Positions 1 to 19,918 of a DNA stretch of 64,000 nt are shown one piece after another (position 1 is the stretch's first letter; each line of letters starts with the position of its first letter). Source of the stretch: Solea solea (taxonomy: Eukaryota > Chordata > Actinopteri > Pleuronectiformes > Soleidae). A program made the position numbers and the translations under genes. The DNA lies in assembly GCF_958295425.1 (NCBI RefSeq), contig NC_081144.1:21552853-21616852 (forward strand), given 5' to 3'. The notes beneath the pieces were generated by a model. The model was not told the origin of the DNA, searched no databases, and was given only the letters and a program-made list of their open reading frames with translations.

Positions 1-424
1 GTTAGTTCCACTGATTTGAGGACAAGTTTGAGTACTTTTTGTCACTGGAAGAAAGAGTCAAGTGAAGTGAAAATGCTTTTTCTAAACCCCACAGCTGTGT
101 CAAGTACATGTTTTTTCATACTTATTAATATATTAATATGGGAATTAGGTATTTCTGTACTGTAAGCATTGGTAGTGAATGGATATTGATACTTTTGGAG
201 CAGTGACACCTGTGAGAGTTTTCATCCTTAGACAAAACATGTATTTTTGTAATTTATTTAGAAAGGAGCAATAATAATAATAATAATATTATTAAACAGG
301 AACCTGATATAAAACAAGGAGAGTTGAATTGTACCAGCATTTAGCAAATTACTGCTTTATATAACATAACAAAATGTGAATAGAATAAAAAGATACTGTA
401 CTAAATGATATTTTTGTCCAGCAG
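1..424 (+). other. intron before the first visible arhgef17 exon
   Basis: This stretch is AT-rich with an (AAT)n run near 270-290 and shows no coding signal. It ends in a splice acceptor with two possible AGs three bases apart (TCCAGCAG, AGs at 420-421 and 423-424). It is read as the intron upstream of the first exon visible in the window. Confidence 0.6.
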
Positions 425-3400
425 AGGTCACCCTGACATCAACAGCGTGGTCCCCGCTGGTCCTAAGTACTCAGTGAAGTGGTGTGTCCCTCTGATGGAG
501 ACACAGGTAGTGGAGGTGGGACACAACATGCATGACAGGGACAGGGACCGGGACGTCCCAGCGAGACGCCATAGCTCCATATCCAGCACCAACGGTACAT
601 CCACAGCTCACACATGTAATATAGGTCCAGATTAATCAGTAAACAGATGTGCAGATGTGTATGTAGCTGTGAAGGATGTTAGGTGATGTTATTCTGAGAT
701 GATGTGTCTATATTTAGTTCCGTCTGTTCTCATACAGTCAGTGCATGGATAAATTAACCCTAACCCTAGTATTGTTGGGTGGATTCTTTTTGGATAGAAA
801 GTGCGATGTGACACTTGTGTTTCAGATAACATGTTCCTGGGTCCGCCCAGACTCTACCAAGAGCTGGAGCAGCTGCACCATGATCTAGCTGTGGTAGAGG
901 AAGTCTCTCTGCTGGTGGGAACCCTCAGTGGAACCTACCAGGTAATAACTGTGCTTCATTTTTGAAAGTAACAACAGTTTGAAGCGAATATTAGAGTGGA
1001 AGCACGTCAAGCTATAAACGTACGTGCATAACATTGTCTCTGTCAGAGCCGTTGTTTGGGTTTGATCATTTTAGTTTATCTGGAACATAAATTTACCAAA
1101 TATCATTAAAGCATTGCTCCACTTAACTGCCACTGCACTCCATTAATAGTTAGTTAAAATAGTTTGTTTTCTCTCTTTCCCACTTGTGTATCTGGCAGAA
1201 TCTGAACACCACTATATCACAGGACTGGTGTCTGGCTCTGCATAGACTTATCCGCCTGAAGGAGGAGGAGATCCAGAACGCCAACAAGTCTCACCTGCAT
1301 CTGTCTGTACCAGGCAAACCTGACAGGTGAGAGTCTGGACGTTAATATAATAAGATAATAAGACACTGCAGGCCTCAAAACAGGGACAGCATTGGTTTTT
1401 GTGGGCAGAAGTTAATTCAGTTTTGTCTGTAGGTCTGGTCATCCAGTGAGCATCAGGGTGGTCTTCAACACTCCCAGCCCTCTAAGTAAGATCTTCTGGG
1501 TGAACCGACTTCACCTCGCCAAGATAGCACAGAGTAAGAGCATTTAATGCATCCCAAGACCGTAAATGTATGCACGTATGATACCATTTACTGAGGGTGT
1601 GAACACAGTAATCTGTCTAAATTCTGTGTGTGTGTGTGTGTTCAGGGCAGGAGAACAATCCCGGGTGGGAGTGTGCTGAAGAGGACGAGAAGACAAAAGC
1701 TCCATTTACTTTTCCACTGCTGACATGCAAACTTCCTGCTCGCTCCTCCAAAACACACACACGGAAGGTGAGAGATGCTCTGTTTATAGATATAGTATGT
1801 TTGAAATATTCCTTTAAAAAGGCAGAATATGGGAACTGTGCATAGGCTTCTGTGGTAAAAGCAATGCACCCAATGTGTTTGCACTGGACTACAGAGCAGC
1901 TTTTTCCTTGCATATGTATTTTAATGTCCCTTTTTCTTTAACCCTAACCCTACATGTGTGAAGATGAACTCCTGTACCCTTCATACTAACATGTGTTTTC
2001 TGCTTATGTAGCTGAATGCAGCTCTTCATAGTCCATTTCAGTCCAGCCTGCTTGGTTTCTGCACAGCCACCACAACACTACCACAGGGTTATCTCTGGGT
2101 GAGAGGTTTTTATTGAACATATTCTATCATTCTTAGACAGGCTAACCATATTCTTATTATCCTACGTATTGTCGTCTCCGTGTCCCGTGAGATGAGCTGT
2201 GTGTCACCTCTGTGTTTTTCCTTGGCCTTCAGGTAGCTGGTGGAGGATCCAACCATGGCCATGTGGAGATCTTCTCTCTGAACAGAGTCACTCCTCGTCT
2301 GGTCAAGACCATCCCACTGAGGTCCTCGGTCTTGTGCCTGGAGTATGTGAGGGAGCCAGTTGTCCACACAGAGGAGGAGGCTGACAAGTCACAGAGTTCT
2401 GCCAAGATAGGAAACATTATTTGTGCCGGCCTGCAGGACGGCAGGTCAGTCATTTTTACAAAAAAACATTGTTAATTAATTTTTATTATATTAGTTTATT
2501 AGAGGCCATTCCCAAACTCCAGAATTGTGTGGCCAGATTTAAATAACTGCTCTATTGAACACACACACTCTGAAAGCCACTGCTCCATCATAGCTGAGCC
2601 AGCAAACAATCAATGATCCCCATTCAATAACAGGAGATAATATTCCTTTGTGGGAGGAATGTGAGGAAGACTACAAATCTAGTGACACCATTTAAACAAG
2701 GTCCACACAGCTGATACATTATTATTATCATCATTATTATTATTGTTATATCATTATCATCATTATTATTATCGGCTTCTCTCTCTCTCACAGCGGATCA
2801 CCTGCTTTTTCAGGGATCCACATATTTGATATTGCCAGACATTGCATATGCCAGATACCCTTCTTGTCACAACCCTCCCATTTATCCAGGCCTGGGACTG
2901 GCACCAGGAGGATGCCTGACTGGATGTGACCCCCTGTGACTGGGTACAATTTAGAGTGTCAAATTAGCAGTCGGGATTCAAAAAGGCAACCCTCCAGTTC
3001 CCTTTCCACTAGACCATTGGCTGCCCCATTGTATGGCTATTTAAAGCTGACAAACCAAAAAAAAACAAAATTCAAATTTATTTTTTGTTGACCTCTCATT
3101 GCCCACCTGCAGTACCTTCTTAGCCCAATAGGGGACCACAGCCCACACTTTGTGACTCATTGGCTAATTTGACATAGACATCGCAAGATAACGAACATCA
3201 GCATTTAGGGAACCGTGAGGGACACTGTTAACACCAGCCTTTACAGTAAACTAGGCTGACCACATCTAGGTCTAACTCTGCACTCAACACAGAGATCCAT
3301 CATCACATTTTACTCTTGAAATAACAGGAAAGTGTTTCTTTCAGTGTCCTGTGTCTCCTTATTGTTGCAGCATCAAAGTGTACAGCAGCCTGGATACGGC

Positions 3401-5840
3401 GGTCCAGTGCCAGCTGACTTTGGCGAACCCTGACAGCTCTCCAGTCCTCTGCCTTAAACATCTACTGTCCAAGCTCTTTGCCGGACTCCACAATGGCACA
3501 ATAGCTGTGTACCAGAGAAAGCCTGGAGGTAAAACACCTAATGCATCAGTGTCACAGTTACATTTGATTCACATGCCAGAGTGAAGAGACTATGGTCCTC
3601 AAAAATGACACTCGAGTAGTCGCCTCAGGACCTTTTCAAGAAAGATTCCAGCCCTGGTGCTAAAGCGTGAACTGTTGTTCCTCATAGAGAGACTTTGGGA
3701 CCTGGACTCTTGCAGCCCGGTGCCTCTGGGCTCTGAGCCGGTCTGCTGTCTGCTGTCAGTTGAACACACTGTATGGGCCAGTTGTGCCAACCGAGTCACT
3801 GCCATCGAAGCTTCCTCCCTGCACACACAGGTATGCTTGTGCAAATGTTCCAGGGATTAGACACAAAAAGCGTGTTTTAACTGTCTTAAAACAGTTAAGC
3901 AAGATAGTCAGAGGAATAGACAGTCCTTATTTCTCAGAAGAGCAAACTATGGCTGCACAATATTATTAGCATGACATCGATATCGGTCGTTATCTGCAAA
4001 CCACGGATATGACGAATGACTAAAACTGTGGGCTGAATAGGCTGCTACTTCCTTGACATCTGTTATATATGTATATTTATTTATTTATTTTGTACAATGA
4101 AGGAAATGTATATCTACATAAGCTTTGTATTACCAGGATAGGGGTAGGGAAACTGAGGTTGGGAAGCACCATTTTTCAAAAATACTACCCCTATTCTAGT
4201 AATACAAAGCTAAATGCAAATTGGTGAAGTATTCCTTTAATTAAAAAAGAAACTAAACCACATCTGTGTTTTTTCAGCCGAAGCACTCTCAAAAAGTCCA
4301 ATCTTGTGCATCCCTAGGAGAAATGCCTTTAAATTACAGTTTAATGGCATGATTGGCAAGAGAAAATGGATCAGGACATCTCAATTAACTTTAATGGATA
4401 ATAGCAAACACACCTACACATTTATTAAGCCAAAATCAAATTTCTTATGACATAACTGAAATGTGCTGACATGTGAAATTGCCCTATGACACCAGTGTAA
4501 GTCGACAGAACTCTCTGCCTCTCACTGTCCCACAGAGTTTTGAAGCCCACTCTGACCCAGGCTGCAGCGTTAGCCACATGGCTCGTTTAGGGGGAGGAGT
4601 TTGGATGGCCTTCACCAAAAGCTCGTCCATTCACCTGTTCCACATAGAGACTTTAGAGCCACTGCAAGAAGTCAACATCTCCACACGCACCGCCCATCTA
4701 CCACCAGGTACGTCCAAACGAGAGATTAACACAGAGTCAGATGCTTCTAGATAGTCAATATTTATTCTCGTCTGATTTTCTCTCTACATGTTTGTAAAGT
4801 CTTTTGACTTTATTGCCCTGAATACTGAAATCAAACAAATGTAAAAGGCCTTCACTATTGGTCATTTCAAATGAGGACAATAATTAGCACTGTCCTTGTT
4901 TTACATGGTTGGTATTGACTCTGTTGTCAGCTGTAAAGACTGGTTGTCTCTCTGTGTCTCAGGTCAAGTTTGTGTCTCCAGCTTACTGATCTGTAAGGGC
5001 CTGCTGTGGGCGGGCACCAGTCAGGGCATCATCATCACCTTCCCCGTATCCACCCTGGAGGGAATCCCTAAGATTAATGGTACCACGACAGGTTTACTGC
5101 ACATTATCCTTTACCTAAGGCATAAACAATGTCAAGGTTGCAATAACTCACTCATGCTGCAGTACCATAGTAATATCCTAATATTAGCGTCCAAGACCTG
5201 CAACTGATCCGATACTGTGTGACTCTATCCTCCAGGTAAAGGCACGACGTCTGTGAATGCTCACTGTGGTCCAGTTGACTTCCTGGTGTCGGCATCCAGC
5301 ACGCTGATCTCTGACTTGCTCAGACAAGACTCTACCCTCAACAGCAGTGAAGTGGGTATGAATGGAGATGGAGAAGAAGACGGACGGGTTAAAGAGCATG
5401 TGAAAGGAGACGAAAGAGGGCACAGCCGGAAGGACAGCAGTTACCGCCTGGACTCAGGAGATCATCCGCCGCAGGAACAGAAGCCAAAGCAACTCTTGCT
5501 GCAGTACAGCCTCCACTCCACCTGCCAGCTCCCTGGTAAGCTGCTGTCAGCTCAGTCGGAACAGGAGATCTCGAGGACACCACCGGAGTCACTCGAGCAC
5601 AGCCTGGAGGACAGCTCCATCTATGAAGTGATCGAGGACCCCGGTGTGTGGGTGAGGGGTCAGCCGGTGGAGCGGGGAGAGGAGGGGGAGGTCAGGCACA
5701 GCAGAGGCACCTCAACCGCCATCTTCTCTGGTGGCAGAGGATACCGCAGGATTGGAGTGACGGCCTCTGAAGACACTTGCTCAGACTTGAATGAAAACAC
5801 ACTGCTGGTGTGGCAACTCCCTTTAACTTTCAGCCAGTGA
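425..5840 (+). CDS. arhgef17: ARHGEF17-like Rho guanine nucleotide exchange factor, C-terminal part (12 exons)
   Basis: Exons read as 425-594, 826-941, 1199-1326, 1433-1533, 1646-1767, 2012-2098, 2233-2444, 3371-3528, 3688-3830, 4536-4707, 4963-5079 and 5236-5840 (stop TGA 5838-5840). All have AG/GT borders and the phases agree throughout, giving about 709 residues. The match to the C-terminal half of ARHGEF17 is close and colinear, for example [61 protein letters not shown] and HCGPV. The tail runs from an SIYEVIEDP stretch to a final LLVWQLPL segment. The DH-PH exchange module, which would activate RhoA-class GTPases, lies before the window. What is here is the region after it plus the WD40-like beta-propeller. 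The last exon holds an acidic, low-complexity insert (about 5340-5500) that is less conserved. The related ARHGEF10/10L family was considered, but the tail fits ARHGEF17 better. The 5' end is missing because the window starts inside the gene. Confidence 0.9.
2773..3030 (-). repeat. tRNA-derived SINE copy in an arhgef17 intron
   Basis: Read on the minus strand, a tRNA-like head with a B-box-like TTTTGAATCCCGACT is followed by a body with ATAAATGGGAGGGTTGTGAC and a 3' part with a GTGGATCC stretch ending in GAGAAGCCG. This is the organisation of a common teleost SINE. A second copy of the same body lies in the opposite direction at about 6,560-6,690. The family name is not certain. Confidence 0.65.
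3951..4316. mobile_element. short non-autonomous DNA element, hAT-like
   Basis: The left end GGCTGCACAATATT and the reverse complement of the right end GGGATGCACAAGAT form imperfect terminal inverted repeats about 365 bp apart. The interior is AT-rich and non-coding. Ends of this kind (GGGNTGCACAAT) are typical of hAT-type miniature elements in fish genomes. I did not find a clean 8-bp target duplication. Confidence 0.45.
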
Positions 5841-6362
5841 TAGAATATGTCTGGAGTCAAGGACCCAGCAGGAAGAATGATAACTAGATTGTGTTATTTC
5901 TGTACATTTTGCCTAAAAAAAAATTGTATTTAAGCTGAGAAGTATAACTTCTAACTATATTGTATGTATATAAAGACGGTTGGAATGGTAAAGCCGTGTG
6001 TCAGGCTTGCATTTTGACTGATAACAGTACCTTTACTCGAGTGTGCGCTGTGCCCGATGTCTGTGTCAGTGAGGTACGTAGCGTGACAAAAATGAAACGG
6101 TCAGTGCTGGTTATTTTGCTACTATTCTATATACTATTACTATAAAAAAAATCTCACTGTACTGTAGCAAACCGAACTGTTCCAGTTGATGGGAATATGG
6201 CTTAAAATGAAGGGAAATATTCTGGATAGAGGAGTTGCCATCTCACAGAACTGATTCTGTTGTTTCACCCTGTTTTTTATAGCGCTGTGCAACTAATACA
6301 AATATTTGACTCATCCCAGCCACACATATGGAGAAATGAATTATACTAAATCAAAAAATAAA
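5841..6362 (+). promoter_or_regulatory. arhgef17: arhgef17 3' UTR and poly(A) signal
   Basis: After the stop at 5840 the sequence is non-coding and AT-rich. The first AATAAA on the plus strand that I see is at 6357-6362, so the transcript probably ends about 10-30 bases later. No other feature is recognised in this stretch. Confidence 0.5.
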
Positions 6363-6473
6363 CAGAAATGATGTCCCACAGATGACCATGGATGACACCA
6401 TGACAACCGCAGCCACCAGATTGAAAAGCTTGGGCACTGTCATGTCAATGATTCTTGTATCAATCGTCTAGCC

Positions 6474-6692
6474 TAGTCTCGGCACCAACCTGAACCGTGC
6501 CGTGCCGTGGTGAGGCGAGTCCAGGCAAGGCGAGCTGGGACCATAATGGAAAAGGGCCATAAATTGACCCCAGCCACAGGGGGCCACATCCAGTGTACTC
6601 CTAGTCCCAAGCCCAGATAAATGGGAGGGTTGTTTCAGGAAGGACATCCAGCGTAAATACCTTTGCCACATCAAATATCTGTTTCATCCGCT
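6474..6692 (+). repeat. composite repeat: DNA-transposon-like end plus SINE body
   Basis: 6474-6560 has the phrase ATAATGGAAAAGGGCCAT preceded by a run of short GTGCC/GGCGAG units, similar to 14,995-15,110. 6560-6690 carries the same SINE body as 2773-3030 in the opposite orientation (ATAAATGGGAGGGTTGTTTC, then a GGACATCCAGCG stretch). It lies between the arhgef17 poly(A) site and the igsf21 promoter. Confidence 0.5.
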
Positions 6693-7129
6693 ATAATGAA
6701 TAATAAAACAAACAATCAGTAAAAGTAAACACTCAGTAAATACAAAACCATGCTTCTCTAGGATTAATGACCACTCCAAGAACCTGATTCTCTTCTTCTT
6801 CATATAATGAATCGCATGATCTCTGTTAGTACCGTATGAGTGGACAGAAGGCTGTTTTACACTATTCACTCAGAACTAATAATGAATAATATATTACTTT
6901 GGTATAATTATATTGTGCTGCCTGGTGGTATTTAACTTTCTTTTTATGGACTGAAATAAACAGAGTAGTAGAGTTGTAAAAAACTAGTTCTAAAATAGAC
7001 CAAGGAAAAGGAAAAATTCCACAGATGGCTCAGGCTCATCAGACCTGATGATGAATCTCATCATCATCTAAACATGTGTTCTTAATGTAAACAGCTGCTG
7101 ACCTCTTGATGGCTTCTCCTATGTTGCAT

Positions 7130-7332
7130 CAGTTATGCGGAAAATAAACATGTTCCACCTCAATCCCCGCCCCCAGCAGCAATGGCCTGAAAAGACGGAT
7201 AAAAGTCAGTTGGCTGCACAGACAGAGAGTGTGAGAGAGAGAGAGCGAGAGAGAGAGAGAGGGAGAGGGAGAGAGAGCCCTGCTGTAATCCTTTACCCTG
7301 AGCATCAGAGCGAGGCAGTGTCAGTGTGAAGG
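7130..7332 (+). promoter_or_regulatory. igsf21: probable igsf21 core promoter and GA-rich leader
   Basis: A GC box (CCCCGCCCCC, 7165-7174) is followed 25 bases later by a TATA-like GATAAAAG (7198-7205), which would place transcription start near 7,230. A (GA)n tract with interruptions runs about 7221-7276, in or at the start of the leader. Below it are the igsf21 uORF and start codon. The arrangement is suggestive; no transcript evidence is available. Confidence 0.4.
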
Positions 7333-7380
7333 ATGGTCAGGGAAACGCTGCTGTCGTCCTCTGCTGTGATGAAGATGTGA
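7333..7380 (+). promoter_or_regulatory. upstream ORF in the igsf21 leader (15 codons)
   Basis: ATG at 7333 opens a 15-codon ORF (MVRETLLSSSAVMKM) ending at TGA 7378-7380. Its last Met codon touches the stop, giving a start-stop ATGTGA at 7375-7380. The uORF is in the same frame as the main igsf21 ORF, whose ATG is 18 nt further on. It only matters if transcription starts above 7333, which the promoter reading predicts. Confidence 0.45.
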
Positions 7381-7398
7381 GCAGCAGAATCCATCAAG

Positions 7399-16576
<9,178 letters not shown>

Positions 16577-17162
16577 CTCAAGACTCTGCTGCTGCTGCTG
16601 CTCCACTCAGCACCTGCACCGACATCTACCTGTGGCACCAGCTCTTCGATAACAGGCCCATCCCACTTACAGTACCTCCATCCTGCTGTTAGCAGCAACA
16701 GGAATATTTAAGGTGCAGTACGACCTGAACGCGAGACATGAACAGATCTTGTACAACATGTCTCTGACTGAAAAGGAAGTTTCTGGATGTAGAGTGCATA
16801 TGTACACAATTTTTGTCTTCAAAAAAACTCTGTTGACCATGTCAGGACCACAAGTCCTCATGAGGACCAAAGTTAGGTCCAGGATTGTTTGGGCCTTTAT
16901 TTTGGCTTTCCTTCATCACAAACTCCCAAAGACAGCATCCTTATAATATTCCTTTCCAATTATTTTTACTTGGGGACCAAAATCGTGTCTATTGAACTGA
17001 AGCAGGACCAGCTTTATGAACCGTGAAGCTACGTCGAGATCAGTGTTTCCTGCTTTAAAATGATGGAGCTCTAATTTGGGGAAAGCTCCAAATTATTTTT
17101 ACCGTTTAAGGTCAGCATGGATTTCCAGTTACAACATTTTGCTGACAACTGTATTTATATGA

Positions 17163-17168
17163 AATAAA
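17163..17168 (+). promoter_or_regulatory. igsf21: igsf21 poly(A) signal (candidate)
   Basis: AATAAA, followed by overlapping AATAAA copies, about 590 bases after the igsf21 stop. A (CTG)5 run lies at the start of the 3' UTR near 16,586. Earlier weaker signals may be used. Confidence 0.4.
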
Positions 17169-18404
17169 TAAATAAAATAATTGTTCAAACTCAACATTAT
17201 TTCTTGTGGCATGTTGCATGGAAGAAATATTCAAAACAGGTTATTCTACTAAAATAAAACCAGGCTATAAAAGAAAATATAAATGAAGAAATAAAAAGTT
17301 ACACTTCAATGTTTATACTCTCGATGGCTTTTACAAAAAGAAATCAATTTACCAAATGTTCCCATTATATTCTTATTGGAATATATGTTATTATTAATAT
17401 TTATTTCAAACAACCACACTTTTTGTGATAATTCTTCCATTTTGGATTGGTTGATGTTCTCTGACAATTAAAAGAACAATAGTTAGTTGATATTTGATGG
17501 TTCCATGTGACGGTGACTATTGAACAAAAGCTGGACTTTTATAAATGAGAGAAAAAAATCAAATCCTAATACCTGGTGATGATAAAACAGCCGTACAAGC
17601 TAAAACCCAAACACTAGCATATAAATAAATACCTATACATCTGTTTAGATGCTTGGCAATAACACTCTCACACAGTGTGTTGCTGCAGTGGTGTTGGTTT
17701 ATTTTAAAGCAAGTGTCCATGTGTGTTATTTTACAGAATCACAGACTGAGGCTCCTCCTCCTCCTCCTCCTCTTTGAAGCACACATTTCAAACTGAAAAA
17801 TCTCATCCGACACCAAAAACCCAAACCAAAAGCGTTAAGAGTGAAGTCTGGCTACAAACATTATTATTATTATTTTTTTTATTTTTAAAAAAGGGCTTGC
17901 TAAATAAAAGTAGAGACTCTCAGAGCGCGAGGTGTGTGGCTGTAAAAAGGCAGAGAGACAGTGATGGACAGCTCCAGATCATGTGAGGCAGTGAGCTGCA
18001 GGTCCCAACCCCTGCTTGTGTCAGTGCAATTCGCGACCCCGCCCCCAACCACCCACCAACCCACCCAACCCACATTTACTCTCATACACAAAATAGAGTA
18101 GTAAAGGCAGTTTTGTTACATTTCACATTTTAGCTTCCGCCATTATTCCATAATATACTTCTTAATTAATACACTATGTACACTGCTTTATAGTGTTGCC
18201 GTGTGACTCTATTTACATTTCTGTCTATTCACAAACACATGGCGCATGTAAGGACGTGTGTCAGCAGAGAAACACCTTAGAGCTGTTTGCTATACATACA
18301 CAGTCAAACTACCACTGCCTTTGCATGAGTGCTTCTGCATGTACACGTGACTAGAACGAGCATCTAGTCTCTTAATTGCATAATGTCAAACACTTTTAAA
18401 AACA
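17169..18404. other. intergenic spacer between convergent igsf21 and vps13d
   Basis: AT-rich sequence with a (CCT)n run at about 17,752-17,773, a poly(T) run near 17,875 and a C-rich patch near 18,037-18,072. I see no gene. Either 3' UTR may extend into it, since TTTATT (minus-strand poly(A) signal) occurs at several more places. Confidence 0.6.
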
Positions 18405-18410
18405 TTTATT
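18405..18410 (-). promoter_or_regulatory. vps13d: vps13d poly(A) signal (candidate)
   Basis: AATAAA on the minus strand, about 70 bases after the vps13d stop codon. It is the first signal met, giving a very short 3' UTR if used. Confidence 0.45.
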
Positions 18411-18477
18411 TTCTCTACAAAATAAATAAAAATTGTTACCTCCCCGACATTTTCAGAAAAAGTCAGTAATCGGACAA

Positions 18478-19918
18478 TCAGGACTCGAGCAGCAGATAGT
18501 CCTCGTTGTCGGTGGCAGGCAGCATGAGCTGCTGCTCGTAGTACAGACTCTTGGCATAGTTGACTTCTTGAGATATTTTGATCGCGAGACTCTCGCTCTT
18601 CACGTGGACCTGTGGAAGGCATTGTCACATGACACTGACACTGTCAACAACCTCATATCGTAACACTAACATATCAATGTAACGGCGAATAGTTTTTATG
18701 ATCACTTAAAACACACATTAAAACATAAAAGCACTATTTTCTATCAAACATCATTGTGGGGATTGCCAGGGATTGAACCACCTACTGTCAATGCTCACTA
18801 CCTACTGATCCACACTGAGCTACTGTCACTTAATGATTAAATTAAATATTTTTTTATTGCAAAATTAACCCTGTAACACGTGTAAATGATAAAGGGGGAG
18901 TTCAGGGCGGCCATCGTCTCCTGGGCCCAGCTTTTGACTCTCTCGCCTGACAGCTGGGACACAAGGCAAATCAGATTTAGCCAAATCTATGTCTATCTTA
19001 AGAATGTCTTGTTAGACCGCCTATTAGGTCTGGAAACTAAACTATTTTTTTTCTGGAAACTCAACATAAACTGCTCATTTCCTGCACCAAAGCACGTGGA
19101 GAAAATCAACAATTTTAAATCACAGCAAATGGGAGTTGTGCATCCACTGCTGCATCCACCAGAAAGTGCAAATGCTTTATTTTTCAAGTTAAATGGCTGG
19201 AAAAATTCATTAGGAATGACTTAAGTGACACAAATTTACCAAACTAGGCAGCCATAGTCCAGTAGCTCCTGTTTACCCAGGAGCTGAAAAATGCTTGTTA
19301 TCTTTATGGATTTGGGTGTAGGACAGTGAGTGGTTTACAACATTTTTTTTTGCTGGAAAAATCTGAAAAAATGCTTCAAAAATACTGTTATGTTACTGAA
19401 ACATCAGATTTCCTTGATGAAATGAGTCAATGAGAGGGTCTAAAAAATGTCTCACCATGGGTTTCTGGTGGGAAGGGCCAGGAATGGCCACACCACTGCC
19501 CGTGCTCTCAGCCTTCTTGGTGAGCTGCACATACACCTTCCCATGATCCTTAGAGACGAGACAGTGGTACAGGTCGTCGTATTTGACCTCCAAGAAGATG
19601 GCCTCTCTGTCCACATAGTCCCCTGGCTTCAGGAAGTAGACCACTTTGGAGGAGATGAGGACACAGTAGCTGTCGATGAGCTCCACGGCGATGAAGCTGT
19701 TGTGGGGAAATGGACACAGTCGGTATCGGAGCGGCGGACGCGCAAGTAATCGGTGCGTTAGTCTACGATCGGTTCAAGAGACTCACAACTCTGAGTGGAT
19801 GTTGTCAGTGAGGCGGAAGAGCTGCTCCTGACCCTCAGCTTGTATGGCAGAGTATCGAGGCAGCAGACCCTGAGGTCCTTTACAGCAGCGGGGCTTCCTG
19901 ACACGCTGCACGCTCAGC
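18478..19918 (-). CDS. vps13d: vps13d exons 67-69: C-terminal PH-like domain (residues 4217-4384)
   Basis: Exons 19787-19918, 19456-19696 and 18478-18609. [60 protein letters not shown], then [20 protein letters not shown] and a last [11 protein letters not shown] stretch. The PH-like fold at the end of VPS13 proteins targets organelles; in VPS13D, C-terminal parts are tied to Miro-dependent mitochondrial and peroxisomal recruitment. Intron 67 is only 90 nt. The last residues after YEQQLML differ from human. Confidence 0.93.

Noticed and set aside
754..768. Telomere-like TTAACCCTAACCCTA, also at about 1,939-1,953
   Set aside because: Only about two repeat units each, inside arhgef17 introns; expected by chance and as common interstitial fragments.
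5389..5860. Minus-strand ORFs opposite the last arhgef17 exon
   Set aside because: Antisense shadows of a coding exon; no start context, splice structure or similarity.
18757..18835. tRNA gene on the minus strand
   Set aside because: A-box and B-box-like motifs are present but the acceptor and anticodon stems do not form; better read as a SINE head.
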